From the NCBI GenBank assembly GCA_947476285.1, contig CANJPU010000057.1:1-34038 (forward strand): a stretch of DNA of 34,038 bases. The letters are read 5' to 3'. This DNA comes from Comamonadaceae bacterium. Lineage in GTDB: Bacteria; Pseudomonadota; Gammaproteobacteria; Burkholderiales; Burkholderiaceae_C. A model generated the notes under the pieces. It ran no database searches, was not told the DNA's origin, and saw only the letters and a list, made by a program, of their open reading frames with translations. The position numbers and the translations under genes were made by a program. Shown one piece after another: positions 7,359-14,463 of this stretch. Position 1 is the first letter of the stretch. The number at the start of each line of letters is the position of its first letter.

Positions 7359-8566
7359 GGAGACTCTCCTTTTCGACGGGGGCGGGGTGAACGCGCGGGT
7401 TTGCGCACTGGATTTGCTGGCTTGAAAATTGACTTGGTGTGCTGACCCAAAGTGGGCGGGGGCATGCGCACTTTGCCCGGGGTTCTGGACAAACGAATCG
7501 GGATGCCAGGCGTGATGATCTGGCCGCATGTGGGGTGCTCGGTGCGCACGATCATGCCGACCTCCTCCAGATAGCCGTCCTGGATGGCTTCATCGAGCGT
7601 GTTCACCGGCCCCGCCGCAATGCCGCGCGCCAGCAGCTTCTTGATCCATCGGTCCCGCTTGTCTTCCCGAAAGCGCGCGCAGATCAGAGGGATGAGTTCG
7701 GTGCGGTGCGCGATGCGATCGACATTGGTGGCAAAGCGTGCATCGTCGATCCAATCGCGACGCTGCAATACTTCGCAGAAGGAAACCCAGAATTTGTTGT
7801 TGGGCACGCAGACGTTGAGATAGCGATCATCGGCGGTGATGAAAGTGCCGTAGGGTGAGATCTGCGGATGCAGGTCTTCGGGTGGCCGCCGCTGCGGCAC
7901 CGTGCCGGTGTTGAGCTGGATGGCGGCGAGCTGGCCCAGTACGGCGTAGGCGCTGTCCATGAGCGAGACTTCCACCTTCTGGCCGCGCCCGCTGTGCTGG
8001 CGCTCGATCACCGCCAGCAATATGCCGATGGCTGCGTTGTTGCCGGCCGAGAGGTCCACCAAGTTAACGCCGGGGCGAAGCGGTGCCCGCCCTGGTTCGC
8101 CGGTCATGCTTTGCAGGCCGCTGACGCCCGAGATCAGCAAGTCATAACCGGGCCGCTCACCATGGCGGCTGCCGGCGTTGAAGGCCGACACCGAACAGTA
8201 AATCAGCCGGGGGTTGATTCGGCGCAGGCTTTCGTAGCTCAGGCCGAGTCTGTCCATCACGCCAGGGCGAAAGTTCTCCACCAGCACATCGATGCTACGC
8301 ACCAGATCGCGGACAAAGTCGATCGCGGTCTTCTCCTTGAGATCGAGCACCACGCTGCGCTTGTTGCGATTGACGCTGAGGAAGAAGACGCTTTCCTCGC
8401 CCACAAATGGCGGGCCCAGGGCGCGCAGCTCATCGCCGCCTGCGGGTTCCTCGATCTTGATGATGTCGGCGCCGAAATCGCCCAGCATCATGGTGCAGTA
8501 AGGGCCACTGACCACCCGGGAGAAATCCAGCACGCGTATTCCGCTAAGGGGACTTGCTCTGCTCAC
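7355..8566 (-). CDS. CaiB/BaiF-family CoA-transferase
   Basis: A 403-residue family III CoA-transferase. It starts with the typical LSGIRVLDFSRVVSGPYCTM, then FGADIIKIEEPAGGDELRALGPP and DVLVENFRPGVMDRLGLSYE. The putative catalytic aspartate is Asp171 in GVNLVDLSAG, aligning with the aspartate that forms the acyl anhydride in formyl-CoA transferase. The last 25 residues are a basic, Pro-rich tail (KPANPVRKPARSPRPRRKG) not expected in the family. The gene overlaps the selenoprotein stop and the dctP start by four bases each. It probably activates the acid imported by the TRAP system. Donor and acceptor are unknown. Confidence 0.92.
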   Translation of the reverse strand: MSRASPLSGIRVLDFSRVVSGPYCTMMLGDFGADIIKIEEPAGGDELRALGPPFVGEESVFFLSVNRNKRSVVLDLKEKTAIDFVRDLVRSIDVLVENFRPGVMDRLGLSYESLRRINPRLIYCSVSAFNAGSRHGERPGYDLLISGVSGLQSMTGEPGRAPLRPGVNLVDLSAGNNAAIGILLAVIERQHSGRGQKVEVSLMDSAYAVLGQLAAIQLNTGTVPQRRPPEDLHPQISPYGTFITADDRYLNVCVPNNKFWVSFCEVLQRRDWIDDARFATNVDRIAHRTELIPLICARFREDKRDRWIKKLLARGIAAGPVNTLDEAIQDGYLEEVGMIVRTEHPTCGQIITPGIPIRLSRTPGKVRMPPPTLGQHTKSIFKPANPVRKPARSPRPRRKGESP

Positions 8567-9093
8567 AATGCGCTGCTCCCGGTCAATGCCGCCACAATGG
8601 CCTCGAAGCTTTCAGTGCCGCGTGTACGTGCCTGCTCAGGCGGCAGCGAGGCGAAGGGAAAAGGTATGGCGACGATGCGCAAGCCCGGAATTCCGAGCAT
8701 GGCTGCTTGTCGCATGCCCGCGTTGAGAAAGCCCTCGGTGCACAGCGTCACCGTGGGAATGTCCTTGCGTTCGATCTGGAACATGTCATGCACACTGCAC
8801 GACACGCACGACCCTCAGTCGCCTATGGCGGTGATGACGGCGTCGTAGCTCTCCAGCGATTTCAGGATGTGCGGTTCGCAGAACTTGGTATACGTCTTCT
8901 TCTTGATCAGGTCGACGTCGCAGCCCCATTCGCTGCGCAGCCGATCGCCCACCTCGGTCAGCAGGTACTCGGCGTTGTGCTTGATGTTGTCCAGCAGGGC
9001 GATGCGCTTGCCCTGCAACGTGGGCAAGCGCTCGGCGCCGGCGAACACCTGGGCGGCGTCCTCAGCGGTGGGGTCTATCAGTATGGTTTGCAT
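8563..9093 (-). CDS. UGSC-family selenoprotein with in-frame TGA as selenocysteine
   Basis: A predicted 176-residue protein encoded across an in-frame TGA at 8815-8817 (codon 93). Upstream, 92 residues run MQTILIDPTAEDAAQ to SYDAVITAIGD. Downstream, the same frame continues GSCVSCSVHDM, then ERKDIPTVTLCTEGF and a normal end. The local motif is Sec-Gly-Ser-Cys, the defining feature of the UGSC (seleno)protein family, in which some homologs have Cys instead of Sec. Predicted secondary structure is alternating beta strands and helices. A hairpin just after the TGA fits a bacterial SECIS element. An AGGA ribosome binding site precedes the ATG, and the stop overlaps the CoA-transferase start (ATGA), so the whole length is needed for operon coupling. 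Selenocysteine machinery is not in this window. The biochemical role is unknown; a redox function is inferred from Sec/Cys. Confidence 0.9.
8782..8806 (-). promoter_or_regulatory. Predicted bacterial SECIS hairpin
   Basis: Within the coding sequence after the TGA, bases 12-22 pair with bases 26-36, counting the U of UGA as 1. This makes an 11-bp stem with two G-U pairs and the loop GUG (8795-8793). The loop begins 19 bases after the UGA and its first base is G. Published bacterial SECIS rules call for a loop about 16-37 bases downstream with a G at its start, so this is a good match. It would recruit SelB with Sec-tRNA. Confidence 0.75.
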
Positions 9094-9113
9094 GTGTTCC
9101 TCACTTCACAGGT

Positions 9114-10157
9114 TCATTCAATGGCCACTGTCACCGAGGGCGTGGCCCAACCCGGCAAGAACGCGGTGTGCCGGCCGGTTCCGCCAGCCACCACCACGGT
9201 GATCTCGCTCGCTCGCCTGACCATGGGCACCATTTCATCCTCATCGTCGCGATTGATCCAGCGTGGCCAGAAGTTGCGCTTGACCTCGCGCCCGTACAAG
9301 CCGCCCAGCTTGACCAGTCGTACCGGCTTGCGCGCCTTTTCGTACAGGTATTCCTTGAAGTGCAGCTTGCTCCAACCGTCACGGGCAATGGTCTCTGCAT
9401 GGCTGGGGCACAGCACCACCATCACCTCGCCCTGGGCGTACAGCATGTTCTTGCCCAGCGTGGCCATGGTGTCGGCGATGGTGTGCGACAGATCCAGTGC
9501 GTTCTGGCTCGCCTGGTTGTTGACGTTGTGTGGCGCTTCGCACCCGAACACGGTGACCGTACTTTGTTCACGCTTGAAACCGCGCTCGACGTGCAGTGGA
9601 TCCCAGGGGCTTTCCTCTTCGTTCTCAGCAATGCAATAGGTGTATTTGCCCGGATGCCCGAGCGTGGCCTTGTCAGTCACACCCGGAATCGCACGGCCAA
9701 TGTTGGTGAGGATCAGTTTGACCGCGCGGCCTATGGTGGCATTGGCACGATTGCCTTGGCCAAACACGTTGGAGCCGCAGTTCATGCCCAGTTCGAGCCG
9801 CGCCGGACCATTGACCAATACCAGCGGTGTCGACAGATGGGTCGAGCACTGCATGCCGTTGAGATTGAGCGCCGGGTCCGTCATGGCGCGCACAGCGGCA
9901 ATCACCACGGGCAGGTGGCCTGGCAGACAACCTGCCATGACGCAATTGACCGCGATCTTCTCAACCGTCGCATTGGCCCACGATGGCGCCACCTTGGCGA
10001 TCACTGTGCCCGGGGCGATTGTGGTGGCGGCCAGCATGGCCGCCACGCGCTTTTCAGTGGGCGGCACCACAGGTAGACCGTCGGTCCAGCCCTGGTCATA
10101 GCAATAGTCGATCGGGTCGTCCGACTCTGAAAGTGTGTATCTGGATGCGCTCGCCAT
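9114..10157 (-). CDS. Conserved protein of unknown function, putative partner of the UGSC selenoprotein
   Basis: A 347-residue protein, apparently soluble, with strongly family-like segments: DPIDYCYDQGWTDGLPVVPP near the N-terminus, ATVEKIAVNCVMAGCLPGHL, GMNCGSNVFGQGNRANATIG, KATLGHPGKYTYCIAENEEE and WDPLHVERGF. It has several conserved-looking cysteines, including CVMAGC and FGCEAPHNVNN, but no signal peptide. The ATG at 10157 is my choice; an in-frame start at 10199 would add 14 residues and abut the IclR stop. It lies 20 bases upstream of the selenoprotein gene. I know of no function for this family. Adjacency suggests that it works with the UGSC protein, perhaps as a redox or thiol-linked enzyme partner, but that is inference. 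Confidence 0.85.
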   Translation of the reverse strand: MASASRYTLSESDDPIDYCYDQGWTDGLPVVPPTEKRVAAMLAATTIAPGTVIAKVAPSWANATVEKIAVNCVMAGCLPGHLPVVIAAVRAMTDPALNLNGMQCSTHLSTPLVLVNGPARLELGMNCGSNVFGQGNRANATIGRAVKLILTNIGRAIPGVTDKATLGHPGKYTYCIAENEEESPWDPLHVERGFKREQSTVTVFGCEAPHNVNNQASQNALDLSHTIADTMATLGKNMLYAQGEVMVVLCPSHAETIARDGWSKLHFKEYLYEKARKPVRLVKLGGLYGREVKRNFWPRWINRDDEDEMVPMVRRASEITVVVAGGTGRHTAFLPGWATPSVTVAIE

Positions 10158-10200
10158 GTTTTTCTTTATCCTCTCGAAAAGGCCTGGAGGCTGATGCAAC

Positions 10201-11043
10201 TCAACTGGCCGCCATCCGACACGACAGCGTGACAGCCGCCTCTTTGGTCATCGCAACCAGTTCAGTGACGCGCCCCTTGGCCGAAGCTGTGGGCAGCACG
10301 ATGGTGATGCACAGCAGTCCGCCGTGCTTGCCGGTTGGCACCGGCGCGGCGATGCCGGTGATCCCTTCTGCGCCACCGCCGTGAGACACGGCGTAGCCTT
10401 GCCGACGGGTGGTGTCGATGATGGACAAAAGCTCCGATGGCGGGCAGCCCACGCTCTGCGCGGCGAGCGGGAGAAGCTGCTGCAGGTCCGTTCGCGGCAT
10501 GGACGCCAGCAGCACCAGCGTCGCCCCGCCCAGGCACAGGGGAACCGGGTCACTCGAGTAGTGGATGGCTCGCAAAATGGGCGCACTGGCGACGGCATCG
10601 AGGAATACGCGACAGCTTCCGGCTAGCGTGTGTAGCGTCACACCCTCGCCGGAACGTTCGGCCAAATCCCGCATGACCGGGCGCGCAAGTTCCAGAATGC
10701 TGGGCGCGCTTTGGGTGGCGGACGCTGCCAATTTGCTGGACAGCGCGTACTCCTGCAGATCGTTGTGTATCAACCAGCCTCTTGACTCAAGCGTGTGAAC
10801 AAGACGGAATGCCGTCGCCTTAGGCAGCCCCGTCATGTTTGAGATTTGCTGCAGGGTCAGTCGCGGGGCGTACGGGCTGAAGCAGTCGAGGATGGCCAAG
10901 CCGCGCACGAGTGTGCGCGTCGGGGACGCGCCTGCATCCTCACGCGGCGTGCCGATAGACTCGGTCCGACCGCGCCCAGCCTTGCGCACCGGGAGGTCGG
11001 GAATCGGGATTCCCATGAGGCCGCCACCGGATGAATGCCGCAT
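10201..11043 (-). CDS. IclR-family transcriptional regulator
   Basis: A 280-residue regulator. After a variable basic N-terminus of about 40 residues comes the winged helix-turn-helix (LTLQQISNMTGLPKATAFRL, then VHTLESRGWL) at about residues 62-91. The effector-binding domain follows from about residue 110, with ARPVMRDLAERSGEGVTLHT and the C-terminal GITGIAAPVPTG. I prefer the ATG at 11043 because GGAGA lies six bases upstream; the ATG at 11070 in the same frame has none. It is the first gene of the operon with the conserved partner protein, UGSC selenoprotein, CoA-transferase and TRAP transporter, and probably controls it in response to the imported acid. Confidence 0.9.
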   Translation of the reverse strand: MRHSSGGGLMGIPIPDLPVRKAGRGRTESIGTPREDAGASPTRTLVRGLAILDCFSPYAPRLTLQQISNMTGLPKATAFRLVHTLESRGWLIHNDLQEYALSSKLAASATQSAPSILELARPVMRDLAERSGEGVTLHTLAGSCRVFLDAVASAPILRAIHYSSDPVPLCLGGATLVLLASMPRTDLQQLLPLAAQSVGCPPSELLSIIDTTRRQGYAVSHGGGAEGITGIAAPVPTGKHGGLLCITIVLPTASAKGRVTELVAMTKEAAVTLSCRMAAS

Positions 11044-11112
11044 CGATGTCTCCGTTTCGGGTCTTGCCATGATTGGTGCCCGCTAATTTGCGCCTTCTAA
11101 CAGCGCCGATTC

Positions 11113-11164
11113 ATCCTATCCCCAAGCCAGGGAAGACCGCAACCGGGGTTTCGATAGGTGAAAC
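11113..11164 (-). promoter_or_regulatory. Candidate promoter and IclR-type palindrome upstream of the selenoprotein operon
   Basis: On the minus strand, -35 TTGCGG (11142-11137) and -10 TAGGAT (11118-11113) are spaced by 18 bases, about 70 bases upstream of the IclR start. Just upstream of the -35 is the palindrome GTTTC-N7-GAAAC at 11148-11164. Its position would suit an activator. The promoter match is modest, so this is a candidate only. Confidence 0.4.
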
Positions 11165-11254
11165 GCGCACTCAACCGCTTGGGGCTTCCAGGACGGGCTC
11201 CAGCCCCAGCCATGAGGCGGATCCCAAGGTGTACGACGCAAGACCCGGCCGGCC

Positions 11255-13510
11255 TCAACTTGAATACCTGGCCTTATCCACCGCATCGCCCACGGCTGCA
11301 AGCAAGGCATCGGCCTGAACCGGTTTGGTCAGGTGCATGTCAAAACCGTTCGCAAGCGCATGCTGCTCGTCGCCCTGGCGGCCATATCCCGTCAGGGCGA
11401 TCAGGCTGCCGCGGTAGGCATGCTGCGGCGATCTCAGTAGCTGTGCCAGATCGTAGCCGCTCATGCCGGGTAGCCCGATGTCCAGCATGGCCACCTGCGG
11501 GCTGAAGTCGGCCACCTGCGCGATGGCCTGCGCGGGGGTGTAGGCCGCCTTGGCCTGGTAGCCGCTCATCTCCAGCAACTGAACCAGAGAATCAGCCGCA
11601 TCGCGGTTGTCATCGACCACCAGCACCCTACCCGTGCCACTGCGGGGCAACTGCGCCGTGGGCAGCGGTGCCGCGCTGGGCTCCTGCACGCAGGGCAGCA
11701 CCAGGGTCACCACAGTGCCTTTCCCCTTGCCCGCACTGTTGGCGAACACGCTACCCTCATGCATCTCGGTCAGGCTCTTGACGATGGCCAGGCCCAGGCC
11801 CAGTCCACCCAGCGATCGGTCCATGCTCTGGGGTGCCTGGAAGAAAGGCTCAAAGGCATGCTCCAGCACCTCAGGCGACATGCCCAGCCCGTCATCACGC
11901 ACCTGCACTTGCACCTGATCTGCGATCCTGCGCAAGTCCACCTCAATATGACCTGTGTCGGAGGTGAACTTCAAGGCATTGCCCAGCAAATTGTTGAACA
12001 CCTGCACCAGCCGCACTTCATCTGCGCGCACCCAGCAGGTGGCGGCCTGGGCATCTATGTGAGTCTGCAGAGATCGCCCGCCCAGCACAGGCCGCAGCGA
12101 TTCGATGACTCTTGCGAGCAACTCGGTCAGGTTCAGTGTTTCCATCCGCATGGTCAATCGCTTGCCGGTGATGCGCGAGACGTCCAGCAGGTCATCCACC
12201 AGCCGCACCAAGTAGCCGAGCTGGCGGCTGATGATCTCGCGCTCGGGCCGGGTGTGCTCGTCGCCCTTGCGGTCCATCAGGTGCAAGGCAGTGGTGATGG
12301 GCGCCAGCGGGTTTCTCAGCTCATGGCCAAGCACAGCCAGAAATTCATCTTTGCCACGGGCGGCCTCCTGCGCCTGGCCCAGTGCCTGGGTGACCCGATC
12401 AAGCAACTGCTCTCGCTCTTGCTCATTGCGCTGGCGCTCTTGCAGCGCAGCCTGTCGCTCTGCTGATGCGCCGCCAAGCGCGCGGGCCACTTCGTCGAGT
12501 TCGGCGATGCCCAGCGCAGGCAGATGCACTCGCCCGCCGCGGCCCATGGCCTTGGCGGCCTCTTTGAGCGCGTCGATCGGCTCGCTCACCCGCCGCGCAA
12601 ACATGCGGGCCAGATAGGCCGACAGGACCAGTGATGCCAGCAAACCGCCGACCACCGAGATCAGCAAAGGCAGCGAACCACGCAGCACTTCATCGGTGGA
12701 CACGCCCACCGCCACCACCCAGCGCGAATCCTTCAACTTGCTGTAGCCGGTGTACATGCTCTCACCTTCCACCGTGAGTGTGACGCCCGAACCTTCCATC
12801 GCACCCGATTCCAGCATGGCCCGCAGCGAGGCCGAGGCCTTCATCTGCTCGCTGACACGGGTGCGCGCCACACGTACGCCCTCCTGGTCCAACACGGTGA
12901 CAACCCAGCTCGATGGCACCTGTTGGCGTGTGAGCACGTCCAGAATCTGGTCGGTGTTGAGCACCGCAGACAAGACATTCACAAGTTTCCCGTTGCGCAC
13001 CACGGGCACCCGCACCGCAAACGCGTTGCCCGAGGCTCTGCGGCCTGCTGTCACACGGCCGACGACCGGCACAAGCGTGTCTATGGCCTGCTGCATGGTG
13101 GCCGGATCGAGCAGACTTTGCGCCATGGGCGAGCCCATGGGCAAAGAGGAATTCAGAACGACCTGGCCCTTGCTGTCCGCCAATAGCAGGGTGCGCCAGC
13201 CGCGCTGACGCACGATGCGCTGCGCCAGATCATGAAACGGTTCCAGCGCACTGGTGCCGAGCTCCTCGGACTGACCCAAACTCTCCAGCACGCTGATGGC
13301 CGACTGCAACTCCGCATCGACCGCAGTAGCCAAGGCGCGCGACAACTCCAGCGCCGAGCGCTGCGCCTGAACCTGCCGCTCGCGCACCAGGTAAACACTG
13401 ACAAGCACGGCGGCGATGGCCAGTGGCCAGAGCCCACTGGCAACGAGCATGAACAAGCGCTGGCGCAGCGCTTGCGGCGGTGAAGCCGGCTTGGCGCCCT
13501 CACGGCTCAA
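11255..13510 (-). CDS. Membrane hybrid sensor histidine kinase
   Basis: A 751-residue kinase. A transmembrane helix at about 19-42 and a second at about 280-302 enclose a periplasmic Cache-like sensor domain. A HAMP-like linker follows, then the H-box DEFLAVLGHELRNPLAP with phospho-acceptor His396. The ATPase domain has NNLLGNALKF near 506-515, DDGLGMS near 539-545 and GLGLGLAIVK near 569-578. The C-terminal receiver domain (VLVVDDNRDAADSL) has Asp677 in LDIGLPGMSG and Lys729. I chose the TTG at 13510: AGGAG lies six bases upstream, and it overlaps the end of the lactonase gene by 11 bases. The reading frame further upstream is a shadow of that gene. No response regulator with a DNA-binding domain is nearby, so its output partner is unknown. 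Confidence 0.92.
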   Translation of the reverse strand: MSREGAKPASPPQALRQRLFMLVASGLWPLAIAAVLVSVYLVRERQVQAQRSALELSRALATAVDAELQSAISVLESLGQSEELGTSALEPFHDLAQRIVRQRGWRTLLLADSKGQVVLNSSLPMGSPMAQSLLDPATMQQAIDTLVPVVGRVTAGRRASGNAFAVRVPVVRNGKLVNVLSAVLNTDQILDVLTRQQVPSSWVVTVLDQEGVRVARTRVSEQMKASASLRAMLESGAMEGSGVTLTVEGESMYTGYSKLKDSRWVVAVGVSTDEVLRGSLPLLISVVGGLLASLVLSAYLARMFARRVSEPIDALKEAAKAMGRGGRVHLPALGIAELDEVARALGGASAERQAALQERQRNEQEREQLLDRVTQALGQAQEAARGKDEFLAVLGHELRNPLAPITTALHLMDRKGDEHTRPEREIISRQLGYLVRLVDDLLDVSRITGKRLTMRMETLNLTELLARVIESLRPVLGGRSLQTHIDAQAATCWVRADEVRLVQVFNNLLGNALKFTSDTGHIEVDLRRIADQVQVQVRDDGLGMSPEVLEHAFEPFFQAPQSMDRSLGGLGLGLAIVKSLTEMHEGSVFANSAGKGKGTVVTLVLPCVQEPSAAPLPTAQLPRSGTGRVLVVDDNRDAADSLVQLLEMSGYQAKAAYTPAQAIAQVADFSPQVAMLDIGLPGMSGYDLAQLLRSPQHAYRGSLIALTGYGRQGDEQHALANGFDMHLTKPVQADALLAAVGDAVDKARYSS

Positions 13511-14450
13511 GCGAGACTCCTGCTGAGCTCGCACTGTGCGAAAACATTGTCTTGCCCGCCACGTCCATCGGGCAGCGCAGCACCGAGCCGGTGTGGGACT
13601 CGGTGATGTAGAGGGTGCGCCGGTCCGCGCCGCCGTAGGCGATGTTGGTGGTGGCCGCGCCCGCGCAGGACCGCACGCGCAGCAGCGGCTCTCCGCTTGG
13701 GCTGAACAGCCACACTGCACCCATCAGCGGATGCGCCACCGCGAGGTTTCCCTCTTCGTCCATAGCCAGGCCATCGGGGCCGCCGCCGGCCGAGCCACTG
13801 AGCTGCACGAACAAGCCCACCCGGCCAACGCTGCCGTCGGCGCGCAAGGGTGTGCGCCAGATCGCGTTGGCCTTGGTCACCGCAATAAACAGCGTGCGCT
13901 CATCTGGGCTGAGCACCAGGCCATTGGGGCTAGGCAAGCCTTGCATCAGAAGATCGAGCGTGCCATCGCCCCGCAGGCGATACACCCGGCCTGTGGGCGC
14001 CAGCAGATCGGAGTCGCCCTGGTCGGTGAAATACAAATCACCATTACGGGCGAAGAACAAGTCGTTCACACCCAGGAAGTGACCACCGCGCGGGCCTTTA
14101 CAAATCAGCTCCGGTGTGGCGGCACCGGGCGCCAAGCGCATGATGCCGTGGTGGTGATCGGCAATGTAGATGCTGCCATCGCGATGGATCTTCAGGCCGT
14201 TGGGCTCGCCATCGTATTGGGCCCGCACGCTGAACTGCCCTTCGGGCGAGATGCCAAAGATGCGGCCATGGGCAATGTCCACCAGCATGAGATGGCCCGA
14301 CAGATCGAACGATGGCCCCTCCAGAAAAGAATGCATGCCTGCATCAACGAAACGTTCGCTCGCCCAGCGCGAGTGCCGGTCCTGCGCGCGCAAGGTGGCC
14401 GGCAATTGCGCGAAAACTTCGGTCGTTCGATCGGGTGGTGCGTTGAACAT
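13500..14450 (-). CDS. SMP-30/gluconolactonase-family lactonase
   Basis: A 316-residue six-bladed beta-propeller hydrolase. Putative metal ligands are Glu44 (FLEGPSFD), Asn129 (GVNDLFF), Asn176 (PSPNGLVLSPDE) and Asp226 (GPDGLAMDEEGN), the residues expected for a divalent cation in this family. No signal peptide is evident, so it is likely cytoplasmic. The ATG at 14450 has AAGGAG nine bases upstream and follows the amidohydrolase stop by 13 bases. Members hydrolyse sugar-acid lactones or organophosphate-like esters. In this cluster it probably opens a lactone intermediate, but the substrate is not known. Confidence 0.9.
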   Translation of the reverse strand: MFNAPPDRTTEVFAQLPATLRAQDRHSRWASERFVDAGMHSFLEGPSFDLSGHLMLVDIAHGRIFGISPEGQFSVRAQYDGEPNGLKIHRDGSIYIADHHHGIMRLAPGAATPELICKGPRGGHFLGVNDLFFARNGDLYFTDQGDSDLLAPTGRVYRLRGDGTLDLLMQGLPSPNGLVLSPDERTLFIAVTKANAIWRTPLRADGSVGRVGLFVQLSGSAGGGPDGLAMDEEGNLAVAHPLMGAVWLFSPSGEPLLRVRSCAGAATTNIAYGGADRRTLYITESHTGSVLRCPMDVAGKTMFSHSASSAGVSLEP

Positions 14451-14463
14451 GGGCAGCTCTCCT

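Noticed and set aside
8563..9093. Two separate small genes, or one pseudogene with a nonsense mutation
   Set aside because: The TGA falls exactly in a UGSC motif, the frame continues with conserved-looking sequence, the downstream piece has no ribosome binding site of its own, and a SECIS-like hairpin follows. Selenocysteine explains all of this better.
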